Below are positions 17,367 to 25,859 of a stretch of DNA of 64,000 bases, one piece after another. Both the position numbers and the translations under genes were made by a program. The DNA lies in assembly GCF_000376445.1 (NCBI RefSeq), contig NZ_AQXI01000002.1:186001-250000 (forward strand), written 5' to 3'. The notes beneath the pieces were generated by a model, which did not search any database, was not told the DNA's origin, and worked only from the letters and a program-made list of their open reading frames with translations. Position 1 is the first letter of the stretch. The number at the start of each line of letters is the position of its first letter. This DNA is from Haladaptatus paucihalophilus DX253. GTDB taxonomy: Archaea; Halobacteriota; Halobacteria; Halobacteriales; Haladaptataceae.

Positions 17367-19337
17367 ATGGTTAACAGCAACCACGGTGCTAGCGATGAGC
17401 CTGAGAGAGCTTCGCTGACGCGACGACAGTGGCTCGCGCTCGGCGGCAGCGCGACGATGGCCGGACTGGCCGGGTGCGGCGGCAGCAACCCTGACGACCC
17501 GGACGTAACGATGTCGGGGACTCCCGACGATGCGAGCGGTTCCAACGGGAAAAACGGGACGCCCGTCACGACCGAACTGCACATGCGCGCGCCGGTCAGT
17601 TGGCAACCCAGCAAGGCCAACATCAACCCCTTCACCGATACGAAGAACACCGAGTTCTGGATGGACAACATGTGGTGGGAGTCGTTGGTTTGGCCCAACG
17701 CCAAGGGGGAACCGATGTACTTCCTCGCGGACGAAATCAATATCAAGGGGAGCGGCTGTGAGGTCGAGATAAAACTCAACGACGAGTACACGTGGTGGGA
17801 CGGAACGCCCGTCACCGCACAAGACTTCCGCACCGCCGCGGTCATCAGCGATTACAAGGCGAGCTACGGCCCGGAGAACACGGACGACAGTTGGGAGGTG
17901 GCCGATAAACACACGATCAAACATCATCTCGCCGGACCGGCCAATCCGTCGTTGCAGAAGACGGCATCCCCATACTACACCGTCCCCGCCAAGCACGATT
18001 ATTTCAAATCGTGGCTCGATAAGTACGAAGACGCGGGCGGTCAGAGCGCCGTGGAAAAGGTGACGAAGGAGCTGACTTCGACGACCATCACGCTGAACGA
18101 CCTCACCGAGAAGGGTCTCGGCTGTGGGTTGTGGAAGCCGAAACAGCTCTCCCCCACCAACGCCGTCCACGAGAAGTACGAGGACCACCCGCGCGCCGAC
18201 TGGACGAACCTGAAGACGTTCAACTGGCATCTCATCTCGGAGAAACAGAAGGCGATTCAGGCGCTCAACGCGGGCCAACTCGACATGGGGGACAAGACGA
18301 TAAATCAGGCCAAGTCCAACGGCAACGTCGACGTGTTCAACCAGTTCGGCACGTCCAGCATCGTGAAGTTGGCCATGAACTGGAACAACGAACACCTCGC
18401 TCGCCGTCCCGTTCGTCGGGCCATCGCGTACCTCATGGACCACGACGAACTCGTGAAAGTCATCAAGAGCACGCAGGGACTGAACTACAAACCCCGAGAC
18501 ACCGTAACCGGGATGTCCGCGAGCACCGGGAATCAGTGGACGAGCAAGAGTTTCCAGAACAAGCTCATCGACTACGGTCGCACGTCGAAGCCCGAGAAGG
18601 CGAAACAGGTCCTCAAGGACGCGGGCTACACGAAGGACGGCGACGTCTGGGCAGGACCGGACGGCAGTCGCGTCGAGGGACTCACCTATCTGACGCCGCC
18701 GTGGACCATCTACGAGACCATCGGGAAGTACCTGAGTCCCAAACTCAAGGAGTTCGGCTTTGGCAACGAACTCATCATCCCGTCGAGCAGCGGGTTCTGG
18801 AAGCGGTGGACCGACACCCACGACTTCGACATGGTCAACTGGTTCTCGAAGACGTCACACCCGGCGAGCGCGTATTCCACCGTCAGCGTGGCCGGACTCG
18901 GTAAGTTCGACGAAGTTGTGAACGTAACGGAACCGAGCGGCGATTGTAGCGTCGATCGCCGAACGCCCGATCTCTCCCGGTCACGGAGCAAGAAGCTGAA
19001 CCAACCGATCCGGCCGAAGTTCCCGAAGAACGTCGGACAGACGGGCAACGGCGGCGCAAAACAGACGTTGTATCCCGTCAAGTGGGGCAACATCATGTCC
19101 CAAACCCAGTCCACGAAGGAGGTCAAAGACCTCACGAAGAAACTCATGTGGTACACCAACTGGCAGGTCCCGCACATCGGCTTCTACGACGAGACGAGGG
19201 TGTACTGGGGCAACCAGAACAAGTTCGACTTCCCGACCGGGGACGACACCGGCCACTCCGAGAAGGCGAAGAACGAACACTTCACGAACGCTATCGAATT
19301 CCTGCTGAAAGGGCACGTCAGCGCGAAAACGAAGTAA
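17367..19337 (+). CDS. ABC importer substrate-binding lipoprotein, family 5 (peptide/oligosaccharide type)
   Basis: This 656-residue protein has a Tat-type lipoprotein signal: TRRQW with Arg19-Arg20 and a lipobox ending LAGC at Cys37, followed by a Thr/Ser/Asp-rich linker. The mature part matches family 5 binding proteins, with WWESLVWPNAKGEPMYFLA, TWWDGTPVTAQDF and RPVRRAIAYLMDHDEL. Members bind di- and oligopeptides, nickel, cello-, chito- or other oligosaccharides. Two permeases and two ATPases follow, so the importer is complete. Placed next to NagZ, NamZ, AmiE-like and AnmK genes, muropeptide or chitobiose is the most attractive ligand, but the sequence alone does not decide it. Confidence 0.9.
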   Translation: MVNSNHGASDEPERASLTRRQWLALGGSATMAGLAGCGGSNPDDPDVTMSGTPDDASGSNGKNGTPVTTELHMRAPVSWQPSKANINPFTDTKNTEFWMDNMWWESLVWPNAKGEPMYFLADEINIKGSGCEVEIKLNDEYTWWDGTPVTAQDFRTAAVISDYKASYGPENTDDSWEVADKHTIKHHLAGPANPSLQKTASPYYTVPAKHDYFKSWLDKYEDAGGQSAVEKVTKELTSTTITLNDLTEKGLGCGLWKPKQLSPTNAVHEKYEDHPRADWTNLKTFNWHLISEKQKAIQALNAGQLDMGDKTINQAKSNGNVDVFNQFGTSSIVKLAMNWNNEHLARRPVRRAIAYLMDHDELVKVIKSTQGLNYKPRDTVTGMSASTGNQWTSKSFQNKLIDYGRTSKPEKAKQVLKDAGYTKDGDVWAGPDGSRVEGLTYLTPPWTIYETIGKYLSPKLKEFGFGNELIIPSSSGFWKRWTDTHDFDMVNWFSKTSHPASAYSTVSVAGLGKFDEVVNVTEPSGDCSVDRRTPDLSRSRSKKLNQPIRPKFPKNVGQTGNGGAKQTLYPVKWGNIMSQTQSTKEVKDLTKKLMWYTNWQVPHIGFYDETRVYWGNQNKFDFPTGDDTGHSEKAKNEHFTNAIEFLLKGHVSAKTK

Positions 19338-19377
19338 CCGCCCCGCCGCTGTCATCCCACGCGCGGTTTTTCGGTCC

Positions 19378-19599
19378 TCAGGTCCGATGGCATTTCACGA
19401 GGAGCGCCGCCGTTCCGGCACCGAGTGTGCCCGCACCGAGGACGTTGAGGACGGACACGACGTGTGCTGCCGTTCCCGGTTCCGACCAGAAAAAGAGCAG
19501 TATCGAGAGGAAACAGGCCAGACACTCGAACGCCAGCAGCATGGCGAACTTATCGGCGTTCGAGCAGACGTAATCGAACACGGTGGGTGCGTGAGACAT
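19378..19599 (-). CDS. Small membrane protein, two transmembrane segments
   Basis: This 73-residue protein has hydrophobic segments at about 17-37 and 44-67, with the words FAMLLAFECLACFLSILLFF and LNVLGAGTLGAGTAALLV. There is no known domain. It is encoded on the strand opposite to the importer operon, together with a zinc-ribbon micro-protein, so it looks like an insertion between the binding-protein and permease genes rather than part of the transporter. Confidence 0.6.
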   Translation of the reverse strand: MSHAPTVFDYVCSNADKFAMLLAFECLACFLSILLFFWSEPGTAAHVVSVLNVLGAGTLGAGTAALLVKCHRT

Positions 19600-19626
19600 T
19601 CGTTCGGGTCACTCGCACGTCAGGAA

Positions 19627-19806
19627 TTAAGCGTTTCGCCCAGTCTCCTCATCGTCGTCGATTCGGGCGACGGCGTGAGCGACCCCACAGTCGGGACACT
19701 CGTAGAACTCCCGGTCGAACGTCGCGCCGCATCTGATACACTGGTACGTCTCGGTGTCGTCCGAGTCGTCTCCGAATAGGCTGCGGAGTCGCGTGAGGAG
19801 CGCCAT
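19627..19806 (-). CDS. Small zinc-ribbon protein
   Basis: The start at MALLTRLRSLFGDD gives 59 residues. After an amphipathic N-terminus come two knuckles, CIRCGA and CPDCGV, and an acidic tail (RIDDDEETGRNA). This pattern is frequent in haloarchaeal micro-proteins of unknown function. It is not related in detail to the tandem pair near 4.3 kb. A longer upstream in-frame extension would run into the permease promoter and is unlikely. Confidence 0.75.
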   Translation of the reverse strand: MALLTRLRSLFGDDSDDTETYQCIRCGATFDREFYECPDCGVAHAVARIDDDEETGRNA

Positions 19807-19861
19807 ACCTCGAACTGGGCCGCAGACGTAATGAAACCGCCCGTTACAGAGAATCCCTCCC

Positions 19862-19875
19862 ATACCTTTATTGCG
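19862..19875 (+). promoter_or_regulatory. TATA-like box before the permease genes
   Basis: ATACCTTTATTGC lies about 30-40 bases before the first permease start, after the interrupting minus-strand genes. It would give the permease/ATPase part of the importer its own transcript. Confidence 0.35.
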
Positions 19876-19903
19876 GTGGGAGAAACACAAGCACAGTAGC
19901 ACG

Positions 19904-20929
19904 ATGTATTATTCGAAGCGGATCGGGCAGTCAGTGCTAGTGTTCCTGCTGGCGCTGACGGTGACGTTCGCCCTGTACCGAATGTTACCGTTCGGCCCCG
20001 TCGAGATGGTGAAAAACCATCTGATGCAACAGATGATAGAACAGGGAAGCAGTCCGTCGCCACAGCAGATGGAACGCATCAACATGATGGTACAGACGTA
20101 CACCGGTATCGACCCGTCCAAACCGTGGTACGTTGCGTACTACGATTACCTCCGAAACATCATCGTCTATCAGGACTTCGGACGGTCGATTTTTAAGAAT
20201 CGACCGGTCTTCGACATCCTGTTCGAGGCGATGCCGTGGTCGCTGTTCATCAGCATTTACGGCCTCGCGCTCGGGACGACGGTCAGCCTGCTGCTCGGCG
20301 CGGTCATGGCGTACAACGAAGGCGGTACGTTCGACACCGGGATGACGATATTCTCCATCGCCAATACGACCGTTCCGTACTACATCGTCGCCATCCTCTC
20401 GCTCATCGTCTTCTCGTTCTCCCTCGGCTGGTTGCCGAGCGGCGGACGGATGGACCCGAACACGACGGCCGGACTGAACCTCCCGTTCATCGTCGGCGTC
20501 GTCAAACACGCCATCCTCCCCGTGTTCTCCTCGTTCATCGCCGGATTCGGCGGTGCACTGGCGTTTCGGGGGAACTGCATCCGCGAGATGGGCGAAGGCT
20601 ACATCCGCGTCGCGCGACTCCGCGGCATCAGTCAGGGCCGCATCGCCATCCGCTACGTCGGCCGCAACGCGCTGTTGCCCGTCTACACGAGCATTATGAT
20701 GGGCATCGCGGGCATCTTCGGGAGCAGCATCATCCTCGAAACCATCTTCAACTACCCCGCGATGGGGCTCGTGACGTACAACGCGCTGTTGAACCGCGAT
20801 TACCCGCTCATCATGGGGTCGTTCATCTTCTTCACCAGCATCACGCTGTTGGGAATCCTCATCGCCGACCTGACGTACGGCGTCATCGACCCCCGCGTCA
20901 AAGGAGGGAGCGAACGTGAAGCCTACTGA
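19904..20929 (+). CDS. ABC importer permease 1 (DppB/OppB type)
   Basis: The start at MYYSKRIGQSVLVFL gives 341 residues; eleven codons further upstream are less likely. An N-terminal transmembrane helix (about 8-28) is followed by an extracytoplasmic loop and five more helices. The cytoplasmic EAA-type loop that contacts the ATPases is around GYIRVARLRGISQGRIAIRY. It pairs with the following permease, whose GTG start overlaps its end by 14 bases. Confidence 0.9.
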   Translation: MYYSKRIGQSVLVFLLALTVTFALYRMLPFGPVEMVKNHLMQQMIEQGSSPSPQQMERINMMVQTYTGIDPSKPWYVAYYDYLRNIIVYQDFGRSIFKNRPVFDILFEAMPWSLFISIYGLALGTTVSLLLGAVMAYNEGGTFDTGMTIFSIANTTVPYYIVAILSLIVFSFSLGWLPSGGRMDPNTTAGLNLPFIVGVVKHAILPVFSSFIAGFGGALAFRGNCIREMGEGYIRVARLRGISQGRIAIRYVGRNALLPVYTSIMMGIAGIFGSSIILETIFNYPAMGLVTYNALLNRDYPLIMGSFIFFTSITLLGILIADLTYGVIDPRVKGGSEREAY

Positions 20930-22001
20930 GAATGGCGATGCCGAAACGTCGCACGCCGACACCCCTCGTCGAACCGACGACGAATCCGCACGAACCGACG
21001 GCGGAACGAACAGTCGGTCCGGTTCCGCCCCGATGGACGAGAGCATCTTCACGCAAACGTCGAACGTCCCAGAACTGACGGGACGCGAGAAGGCCCGGCG
21101 GTCGTTCGAGCGGCACGTCTACGCGCCCATCGCGGTGCTGTTGAACGATTGGCGGGCGCTCGTCGGGTCGCTCATCCTCCTCGGCTTCGTCGTCATGGGC
21201 GTCATCGCCGCGGCACCGTTCGGCATCGTCCTCGTCGAGAAAGCCACCGTGATGGAGGGACCGATATACCTCTCGCCGTTCCAAGACTGGGCGTATCCGC
21301 TCGGAACCAACGTGATGGGGAAGTCGATTCTGAAACAGGTCGTCCACGCGACGCCCGCGATGCTGGAGATGATCCTCGCCGGTGCGTTGCTGTCGGTCTG
21401 TCTCGGAACGCTCATCGGCACCGTCGCCGGTTACCGCGGCGGCCGCACCGACTCCGCGTTGATGACGCTCACGGACGTCGTTCTCACCATTCCCGGCATC
21501 GCGCTGGTCATCGTGCTGGCGAGCATCTACCAACCGGAAAGCCCCCTCGTCGTCGGCCTCATCCTCGGCATCGACAACTGGCCGAAGTTGGCGCGGACGG
21601 TTCGCTCGCAAGTGTTGAGCATCCGCGAGGAGGCGTTCACCGAAGCCTCGCGCATCATGGGCCTGTCGGAGCTTCACATCCTCCGCAAGGACGTGGTTTC
21701 GAACCTGATGCCGTACATCTCGGTCAACTTCGCGACCAGCGCCCGGAAGATAATCTTCGAGTCCGTCGGGTTGTACTTCCTCGGTATCCTCCCCCGCTCG
21801 AACCTGAATTGGGGATTGATGATGAACGACGCGTACAACCAAGCGAACCTGACGAACCCCGACCAGATACACTGGTTGCTGGTGCCGATGGCGCTCATCA
21901 TCCTCATCTCGCTCGGATTCATCCTGCTCGCGCAGGGGCTCGACCGGGTGTTCAACGTCCGCCTTCGCGCGCGCCACGAAACCGCCGGAGGTGACGAATG
22001 A
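20916..22001 (+). CDS. ABC importer permease 2 (DppC/OppC type)
   Basis: This 361-residue protein uses a GTG start preceded by GGAGG. The first 65 residues are a hydrophilic, probably disordered extension; the membrane part follows with six helices (first about 82-106). The EAA-type loop is near EEAFTEASRIMGLSELHILR. Its end overlaps the next small gene by ATGA. A GGAGGTGA Shine-Dalgarno sequence for that next gene lies inside its last codons. Confidence 0.9.
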   Translation: MKPTENGDAETSHADTPRRTDDESARTDGGTNSRSGSAPMDESIFTQTSNVPELTGREKARRSFERHVYAPIAVLLNDWRALVGSLILLGFVVMGVIAAAPFGIVLVEKATVMEGPIYLSPFQDWAYPLGTNVMGKSILKQVVHATPAMLEMILAGALLSVCLGTLIGTVAGYRGGRTDSALMTLTDVVLTIPGIALVIVLASIYQPESPLVVGLILGIDNWPKLARTVRSQVLSIREEAFTEASRIMGLSELHILRKDVVSNLMPYISVNFATSARKIIFESVGLYFLGILPRSNLNWGLMMNDAYNQANLTNPDQIHWLLVPMALIILISLGFILLAQGLDRVFNVRLRARHETAGGDE

Positions 22002-22246
22002 GCACCTCGGTCACGGACGAGAACGGGCAGGCGGTATCCCTCCTGCTCGCCATCAGGCGGTCGTTCCTCGCGTTCATCGTCGCGCTAGGGGTCGTCTGTT
22101 GGCTGTTGGCCGTCCTCCTCTCGGGCTATCTCCTCCCCTCGCTGACGCACGCCGTTCTCGCCGGAATGTTCGCCATCTGGGGGACTAGCGCGTTCATCTA
22201 CGCCATCCTCGGTCACCTCGGACTTCGCTTGATAGGGTACAACTGA
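21998..22246 (+). CDS. Small membrane protein within the importer operon
   Basis: This 82-residue protein has two clear hydrophobic segments (about 20-45 and 49-73) and ends RLIGYN. It overlaps the preceding permease by four bases and has its own GGAGGTGA at 21987-21994. Position and spacing make it part of the importer operon, perhaps an accessory subunit. No family was recognised. Similar small proteins are seen in other haloarchaeal peptide-importer operons as far as I recall. Confidence 0.75.
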   Translation: MSTSVTDENGQAVSLLLAIRRSFLAFIVALGVVCWLLAVLLSGYLLPSLTHAVLAGMFAIWGTSAFIYAILGHLGLRLIGYN

Positions 22247-22386
22247 TGACTCGACACGCACCACACGAATCCATGACCACCACCGATATCAAACACACCG
22301 ACGGAGCAACACACGCCAACCGAGAGCAACGCATCGACCGACCGCGACACACCGACCGGTTCCGCGAAACCGGCGGCCGGAGGTGA
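22246..22386 (+). CDS. Possible 46-aa basic, His/Arg/Thr-rich mini-protein
   Basis: This frame starts at an ATG overlapping the stop of the preceding small membrane gene (TGATG) and ends at a TGA that is itself part of the GGAGGTGA before the ATPase gene. The product begins MTRHAPHESMTTTDIKHTDG and is rich in His, Arg and Thr, quite unlike the acidic proteins around it. Perfect junctions on both sides favour translation; the composition argues against it. It may only carry ribosomes across the spacer. Confidence 0.35.
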   Translation: MTRHAPHESMTTTDIKHTDGATHANREQRIDRPRHTDRFRETGGRR

Positions 22387-22391
22387 CGCCG

Positions 22392-23504
22392 ATGGCAACC
22401 GAATTCCGGCCCGCGTCGGACACCGACACGCCGTCCGAGGAAGACGTCATCCTGGAAGTCCGGGACGCCAGCGTCTCGTTCAGCATGGACCGCGGGGATT
22501 CCCGCGTCCTTCGGGACGTCAGTATCGACGTCCATGCAGGCGAGGTCCTCGGCGTCGTCGGCGAGAGCGGGTCCGGCAAGTCGATGCTCGCCTCCGCGAT
22601 GCTGGACGCCATCGTCTCGCCGGGACAGGTGGATGGGGAAGTCATCTACCATCCGCCGGACGGCGGCGAACCGGTGGACGTGCTATCCCTCTCCCGCGAG
22701 GAACTGACGAAGCTCCGCTGGAACGAGATTTCGTTCGTCATCCAAGGTGCCCAGAGCGCGTTCAACCCGACGATGACCATCGGTAGTCACTTCGAGGAGA
22801 CGCTTCGCGCACACGGCGCGGACGTCTCGGAGGGAATGGAGTTCGCGCGCGAACTCCTCGCGGACCTCTACCTGCCGACCGAGCAGGTGTTACGCTCACA
22901 CCCGCACGAGCTGTCCGGCGGGATGAAACAGCGGGCGCTCATCGCCCTCGGCCTCGTCCTCGACCCGAACGTCGTCGTGATGGACGAACCGACCGCGGCG
23001 CTCGACCTGCTGATGCAGCGGTCCATCGTCAGCATGCTGGAGGACCTCCAGGAGAAGTACGACCTGACGATGGTGTTCGTCACCCACGACCTGCCGCTCG
23101 TCGCCGACCTCGCCGACCGCCTCGCCGTGATGTACGCCTTCGACCTCGTGGAACTCGGCCCGACCGACGAACTCCTCGACGACGCGGCCCACCCCTACAC
23201 CCGCGCGCTGCTCAACGCCGTCCCGAACATCTCCGACCGGGCGATGGACATCGAGGGAATCGAGGGGTCGAGTCCCGACCCCGTCTCGCTCCCGAACGGC
23301 TGTTCGTTCAACCCGCGCTGTCCGCTGGCCGACGGGACGTGCGAGTCCGAAAGTCCCCACCTCCGCGACGTGGACAAGGGTCACGAGGTGGCCTGCTTCT
23401 ACCCCGAAGAGGCCCGTGAGACGGTCCCGCTGTTGCTCGACGAGCCGCCGAAGTCGGCAGACGCGGCGGATGCCGCCGACGCCAGCGGAGGTGAGCGACG
23501 ATGA
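22392..23504 (+). CDS. ABC importer ATPase 1 (DppD/OppD type)
   Basis: The ATG start is chosen because GGAGGTGA (22379-22386) stands five bases in front; a GTG three codons earlier overlaps that signal. The 370-residue product has Walker A GESGSGKS, Q-loop VIQGAQ, signature LSGGMKQR, Walker B VVVMDEPTAALD and the switch His in VTHDL. The C-terminal oligopeptide-transporter extension with clustered cysteines (CSFNPRCPLADGTC ... CF) is present; in this family it often carries an iron-sulfur cluster. An acidic tail ends the protein. Confidence 0.92.
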   Translation: MATEFRPASDTDTPSEEDVILEVRDASVSFSMDRGDSRVLRDVSIDVHAGEVLGVVGESGSGKSMLASAMLDAIVSPGQVDGEVIYHPPDGGEPVDVLSLSREELTKLRWNEISFVIQGAQSAFNPTMTIGSHFEETLRAHGADVSEGMEFARELLADLYLPTEQVLRSHPHELSGGMKQRALIALGLVLDPNVVVMDEPTAALDLLMQRSIVSMLEDLQEKYDLTMVFVTHDLPLVADLADRLAVMYAFDLVELGPTDELLDDAAHPYTRALLNAVPNISDRAMDIEGIEGSSPDPVSLPNGCSFNPRCPLADGTCESESPHLRDVDKGHEVACFYPEEARETVPLLLDEPPKSADAADAADASGGERR

Positions 23505-24640
23505 CCGACCGCCGCGGTGACCCGCTCCTCTCGCTGCAGAACGTGAGCGTCCACTTCGAGAAAGAACGGTTGTTCGGCCTCGCCGGGTCCGAGACGGTCC
23601 ACGCCGTGGACGACGTGAGCCTCGACATTTACGAGAACGACATCGTTGCACTCGTCGGCGAATCCGGGTGTGGAAAGACGACGCTCGGAAAGACGGCCAT
23701 CGGCGTCCAGCGTCCGACGGAGGGGAACGTGCTGTACCGGGGGCAAGACGTGTGGGAAACCAAGGAATCCGGCGGCCTGTTCGACAGAAAAGAGTCCGCC
23801 GGCGAGTACTCGGCGGAGGAGATACGCCGTTCGCTCCAGATGATTCACCAGGACCCCGGCAGTTCGCTGAACTCGAACTACACGGTCGAGTCGAGCCTCG
23901 CCGACCCGTTGAAACACTGGCAACCGGAGATGAGCGAAGCGGACCGACGCGCCCGCATCTACGGCCTGCTCGAATACGTGGGTATGGCCCCGGCGGAGGA
24001 TTACGCCAAACGGTATCCTCATCAACTCTCCGGCGGGGAACAACAGCGCGTGGCGCTCATCCGGGCCTTGCTGATGAACCCGGACCTCATCCTCGCCGAC
24101 GAGGCCATCAGCGCGCTCGACGTGTCGCTTCGCGCCGAGATGATGGACCTCATGCTCGAACTGCAGGACCAGTTCAACACCTCGTACCTGTACATCTCGC
24201 ACGACCTCGCCAACGCCAAGCACCTCACCCAGCGGGCGAACGGCCGCATCGGAATCATGTATCTCGGCGAACTCGTCGAGATAGGGACGCCCGAACAGAT
24301 AATCCACGACCCACAACACCCGTACACGAAGGTGCTTCTCTGGGCGACCTCCGACCTCAGGAATCGGTCCGAGAGCGTGCCGGAGCCGCCGATTCGCACA
24401 CTCGACATCCCCGACCCCGTGGACCCGCCGTCCGGGTGTCGGTTCCACACGCGCTGTCCCGAGGCGCGGACGGCGTGTACGGAATCGTGTCCATCGCTCG
24501 CCGACCGCGAGGGCGACGGTCGGCGGACGGCCTGCTTCCGAAACGAAGCAGACCACGCCTACTGGGAGAGCGAACCGCTCTCGGACGACGGACGGTCCGA
24601 AAAACCCCAAGCCCCCCGCGAGACCGCGGACGGCGACTGA
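23501..24640 (+). CDS. ABC importer ATPase 2 (DppF/OppF type)
   Basis: This 379-residue partner ATPase overlaps ATPase 1 by four bases and has GGAGGTGA at 23487-23494. Walker A is GESGCGKTT, Q-loop MIHQDPGSS, signature LSGGEQQRV, Walker B LILADEAISALD. Walker B carries EAISALD where EPTSALD is common, a usual variant in archaeal OppF proteins. The C-terminal extension has the cysteine set CRFHTRCPEARTAC ... C. It is the last gene of the importer operon and ends three bases before the convergent enolase stop. Confidence 0.92.
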   Translation: MTDRRGDPLLSLQNVSVHFEKERLFGLAGSETVHAVDDVSLDIYENDIVALVGESGCGKTTLGKTAIGVQRPTEGNVLYRGQDVWETKESGGLFDRKESAGEYSAEEIRRSLQMIHQDPGSSLNSNYTVESSLADPLKHWQPEMSEADRRARIYGLLEYVGMAPAEDYAKRYPHQLSGGEQQRVALIRALLMNPDLILADEAISALDVSLRAEMMDLMLELQDQFNTSYLYISHDLANAKHLTQRANGRIGIMYLGELVEIGTPEQIIHDPQHPYTKVLLWATSDLRNRSESVPEPPIRTLDIPDPVDPPSGCRFHTRCPEARTACTESCPSLADREGDGRRTACFRNEADHAYWESEPLSDDGRSEKPQAPRETADGD

Positions 24641-24643
24641 ACC

Positions 24644-25759
24644 TCAGTCGCACCGATACCGTTCGACCTTTTCCTCGTCCACCGTCACCCCGAGCCCCGG
24701 CCCGTCCGGGACCCGGAGCGCGCCGTTCTCGACCTCGAACGGGTCCTCGATGATGTAGTCGTCCCACCCGTAGTAGGTGCTGTCCGGCGGGAGGTTGATA
24801 CCGGGCGTGCTCGCCACGGTGTGGAGCATCGCCGCGGTCTTGACGCCGAGGTCGAAGCCGCAGTGGTGGGACACCGAGACGCCCGCGTTGGCCGCCATGG
24901 CGACCTGTTCGCGCACGGCGAGGATGCCGCCAGCGGGCACGAGGTCCACGACGGCCACGTCGATGGCGTCGGCCTGCAACAGAAAGCGGAGGTTGCGCGG
25001 GAAGTACGTGTCCTCGTTGACCGCGACGGGCGTCCGCACGCGGTTGCGGAGCGAGGCGTACGTCCCGTAGGTGTCGATGCGAACCGGCTGTTCGAGGTAC
25101 TGGAGGAGGATGCCCTCCTCTTCGAGTCGGGTGGCGACCCGAACCGCGTCCTCGAACGACCAGCCCTGATTTGGGTCGAGTCGGAATTCGAGTTCGCCGT
25201 CCACCTCGTCGTGCATCGCGCGGATTCGCTCGACGTCCTCGCGCCAGTCCGGCCCGGCTTTCGTCTTCAGCGTCGAAAAGCCGTGTTCGACGGCGCGTCG
25301 GGCGTAGGTCCGCGACTCCTCCGGCGAGAGGATACCGAGGCAGGTGGCGATGTCTACCGACTCGCGGGTCTTCCCGCCGAGCAGTTGATGGACGGGGACG
25401 CCCACCGTCTTGCCGAAGGCGTCCCAGAGCGCGGTTTCGACCGCCCCGAGAAACGGCCGAACTTTCACGTAGGGGAAGTAGAACGACTCGACGAAATCCC
25501 GTATTTCGCCCACCTCGCGGCCGACGAGTTCCGGGGCGATAACGTCGTCCACGACCGCCTTCGTCACCGCGGCGGACTTCATCCCGACGAGCATCTCGCC
25601 CCACCCCGTCACGCCGTCGTCCGTTTCGACCTTCACGAGCATTCGCGTGACCGACGTCACCTGGTCGTGGTTGCTCACGTAGGGAGCCAGTCCGAGTTCG
25701 TCTTCGAGCGGTTTGACACCCATCTCTACAGGGATGGCTGACACGTTCGTCACCGACAT
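24644..25759 (-). CDS. Enolase-superfamily enzyme, mandelate-racemase / sugar-acid dehydratase subgroup
   Basis: The start at MSVTNVSAIPVEMG gives 371 residues (Met13 is an alternative). The capping domain covers about 1-125 and the barrel the rest. Catalytic positions: KTK at 165-167, metal ligands Asp195, Glu223 and Glu249, Asp272 in VDLVPAGG, and His298/299 in SHHCG. The Asp-His pair and the absence of a second-side Lys place it with mandelate racemase and sugar-acid dehydratases rather than with muconate cycloisomerase or Ala-Glu epimerase. A role on an aldonic or amino-sugar acid is therefore likelier than peptide epimerisation. It is divergent from the PIG-L deacetylase gene. Confidence 0.85.
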   Translation of the reverse strand: MSVTNVSAIPVEMGVKPLEDELGLAPYVSNHDQVTSVTRMLVKVETDDGVTGWGEMLVGMKSAAVTKAVVDDVIAPELVGREVGEIRDFVESFYFPYVKVRPFLGAVETALWDAFGKTVGVPVHQLLGGKTRESVDIATCLGILSPEESRTYARRAVEHGFSTLKTKAGPDWREDVERIRAMHDEVDGELEFRLDPNQGWSFEDAVRVATRLEEEGILLQYLEQPVRIDTYGTYASLRNRVRTPVAVNEDTYFPRNLRFLLQADAIDVAVVDLVPAGGILAVREQVAMAANAGVSVSHHCGFDLGVKTAAMLHTVASTPGINLPPDSTYYGWDDYIIEDPFEVENGALRVPDGPGLGVTVDEEKVERYRCD

Positions 25760-25859
25760 ACTACATCCTCGAAGGCCACCTACAAATAACTCCGCACGGC
25801 GGCGAAATCGGTTTCCGCGTCCGGAGAACTTATGCGCCCGAGTGTTATCTGTCATATCG

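Noticed and set aside
24644-25759. Assignment as L-Ala-D/L-Glu epimerase because of the muropeptide context
   Set aside because: The second catalytic Lys is replaced by Asp272 and a His follows, which is the mandelate-racemase pattern.
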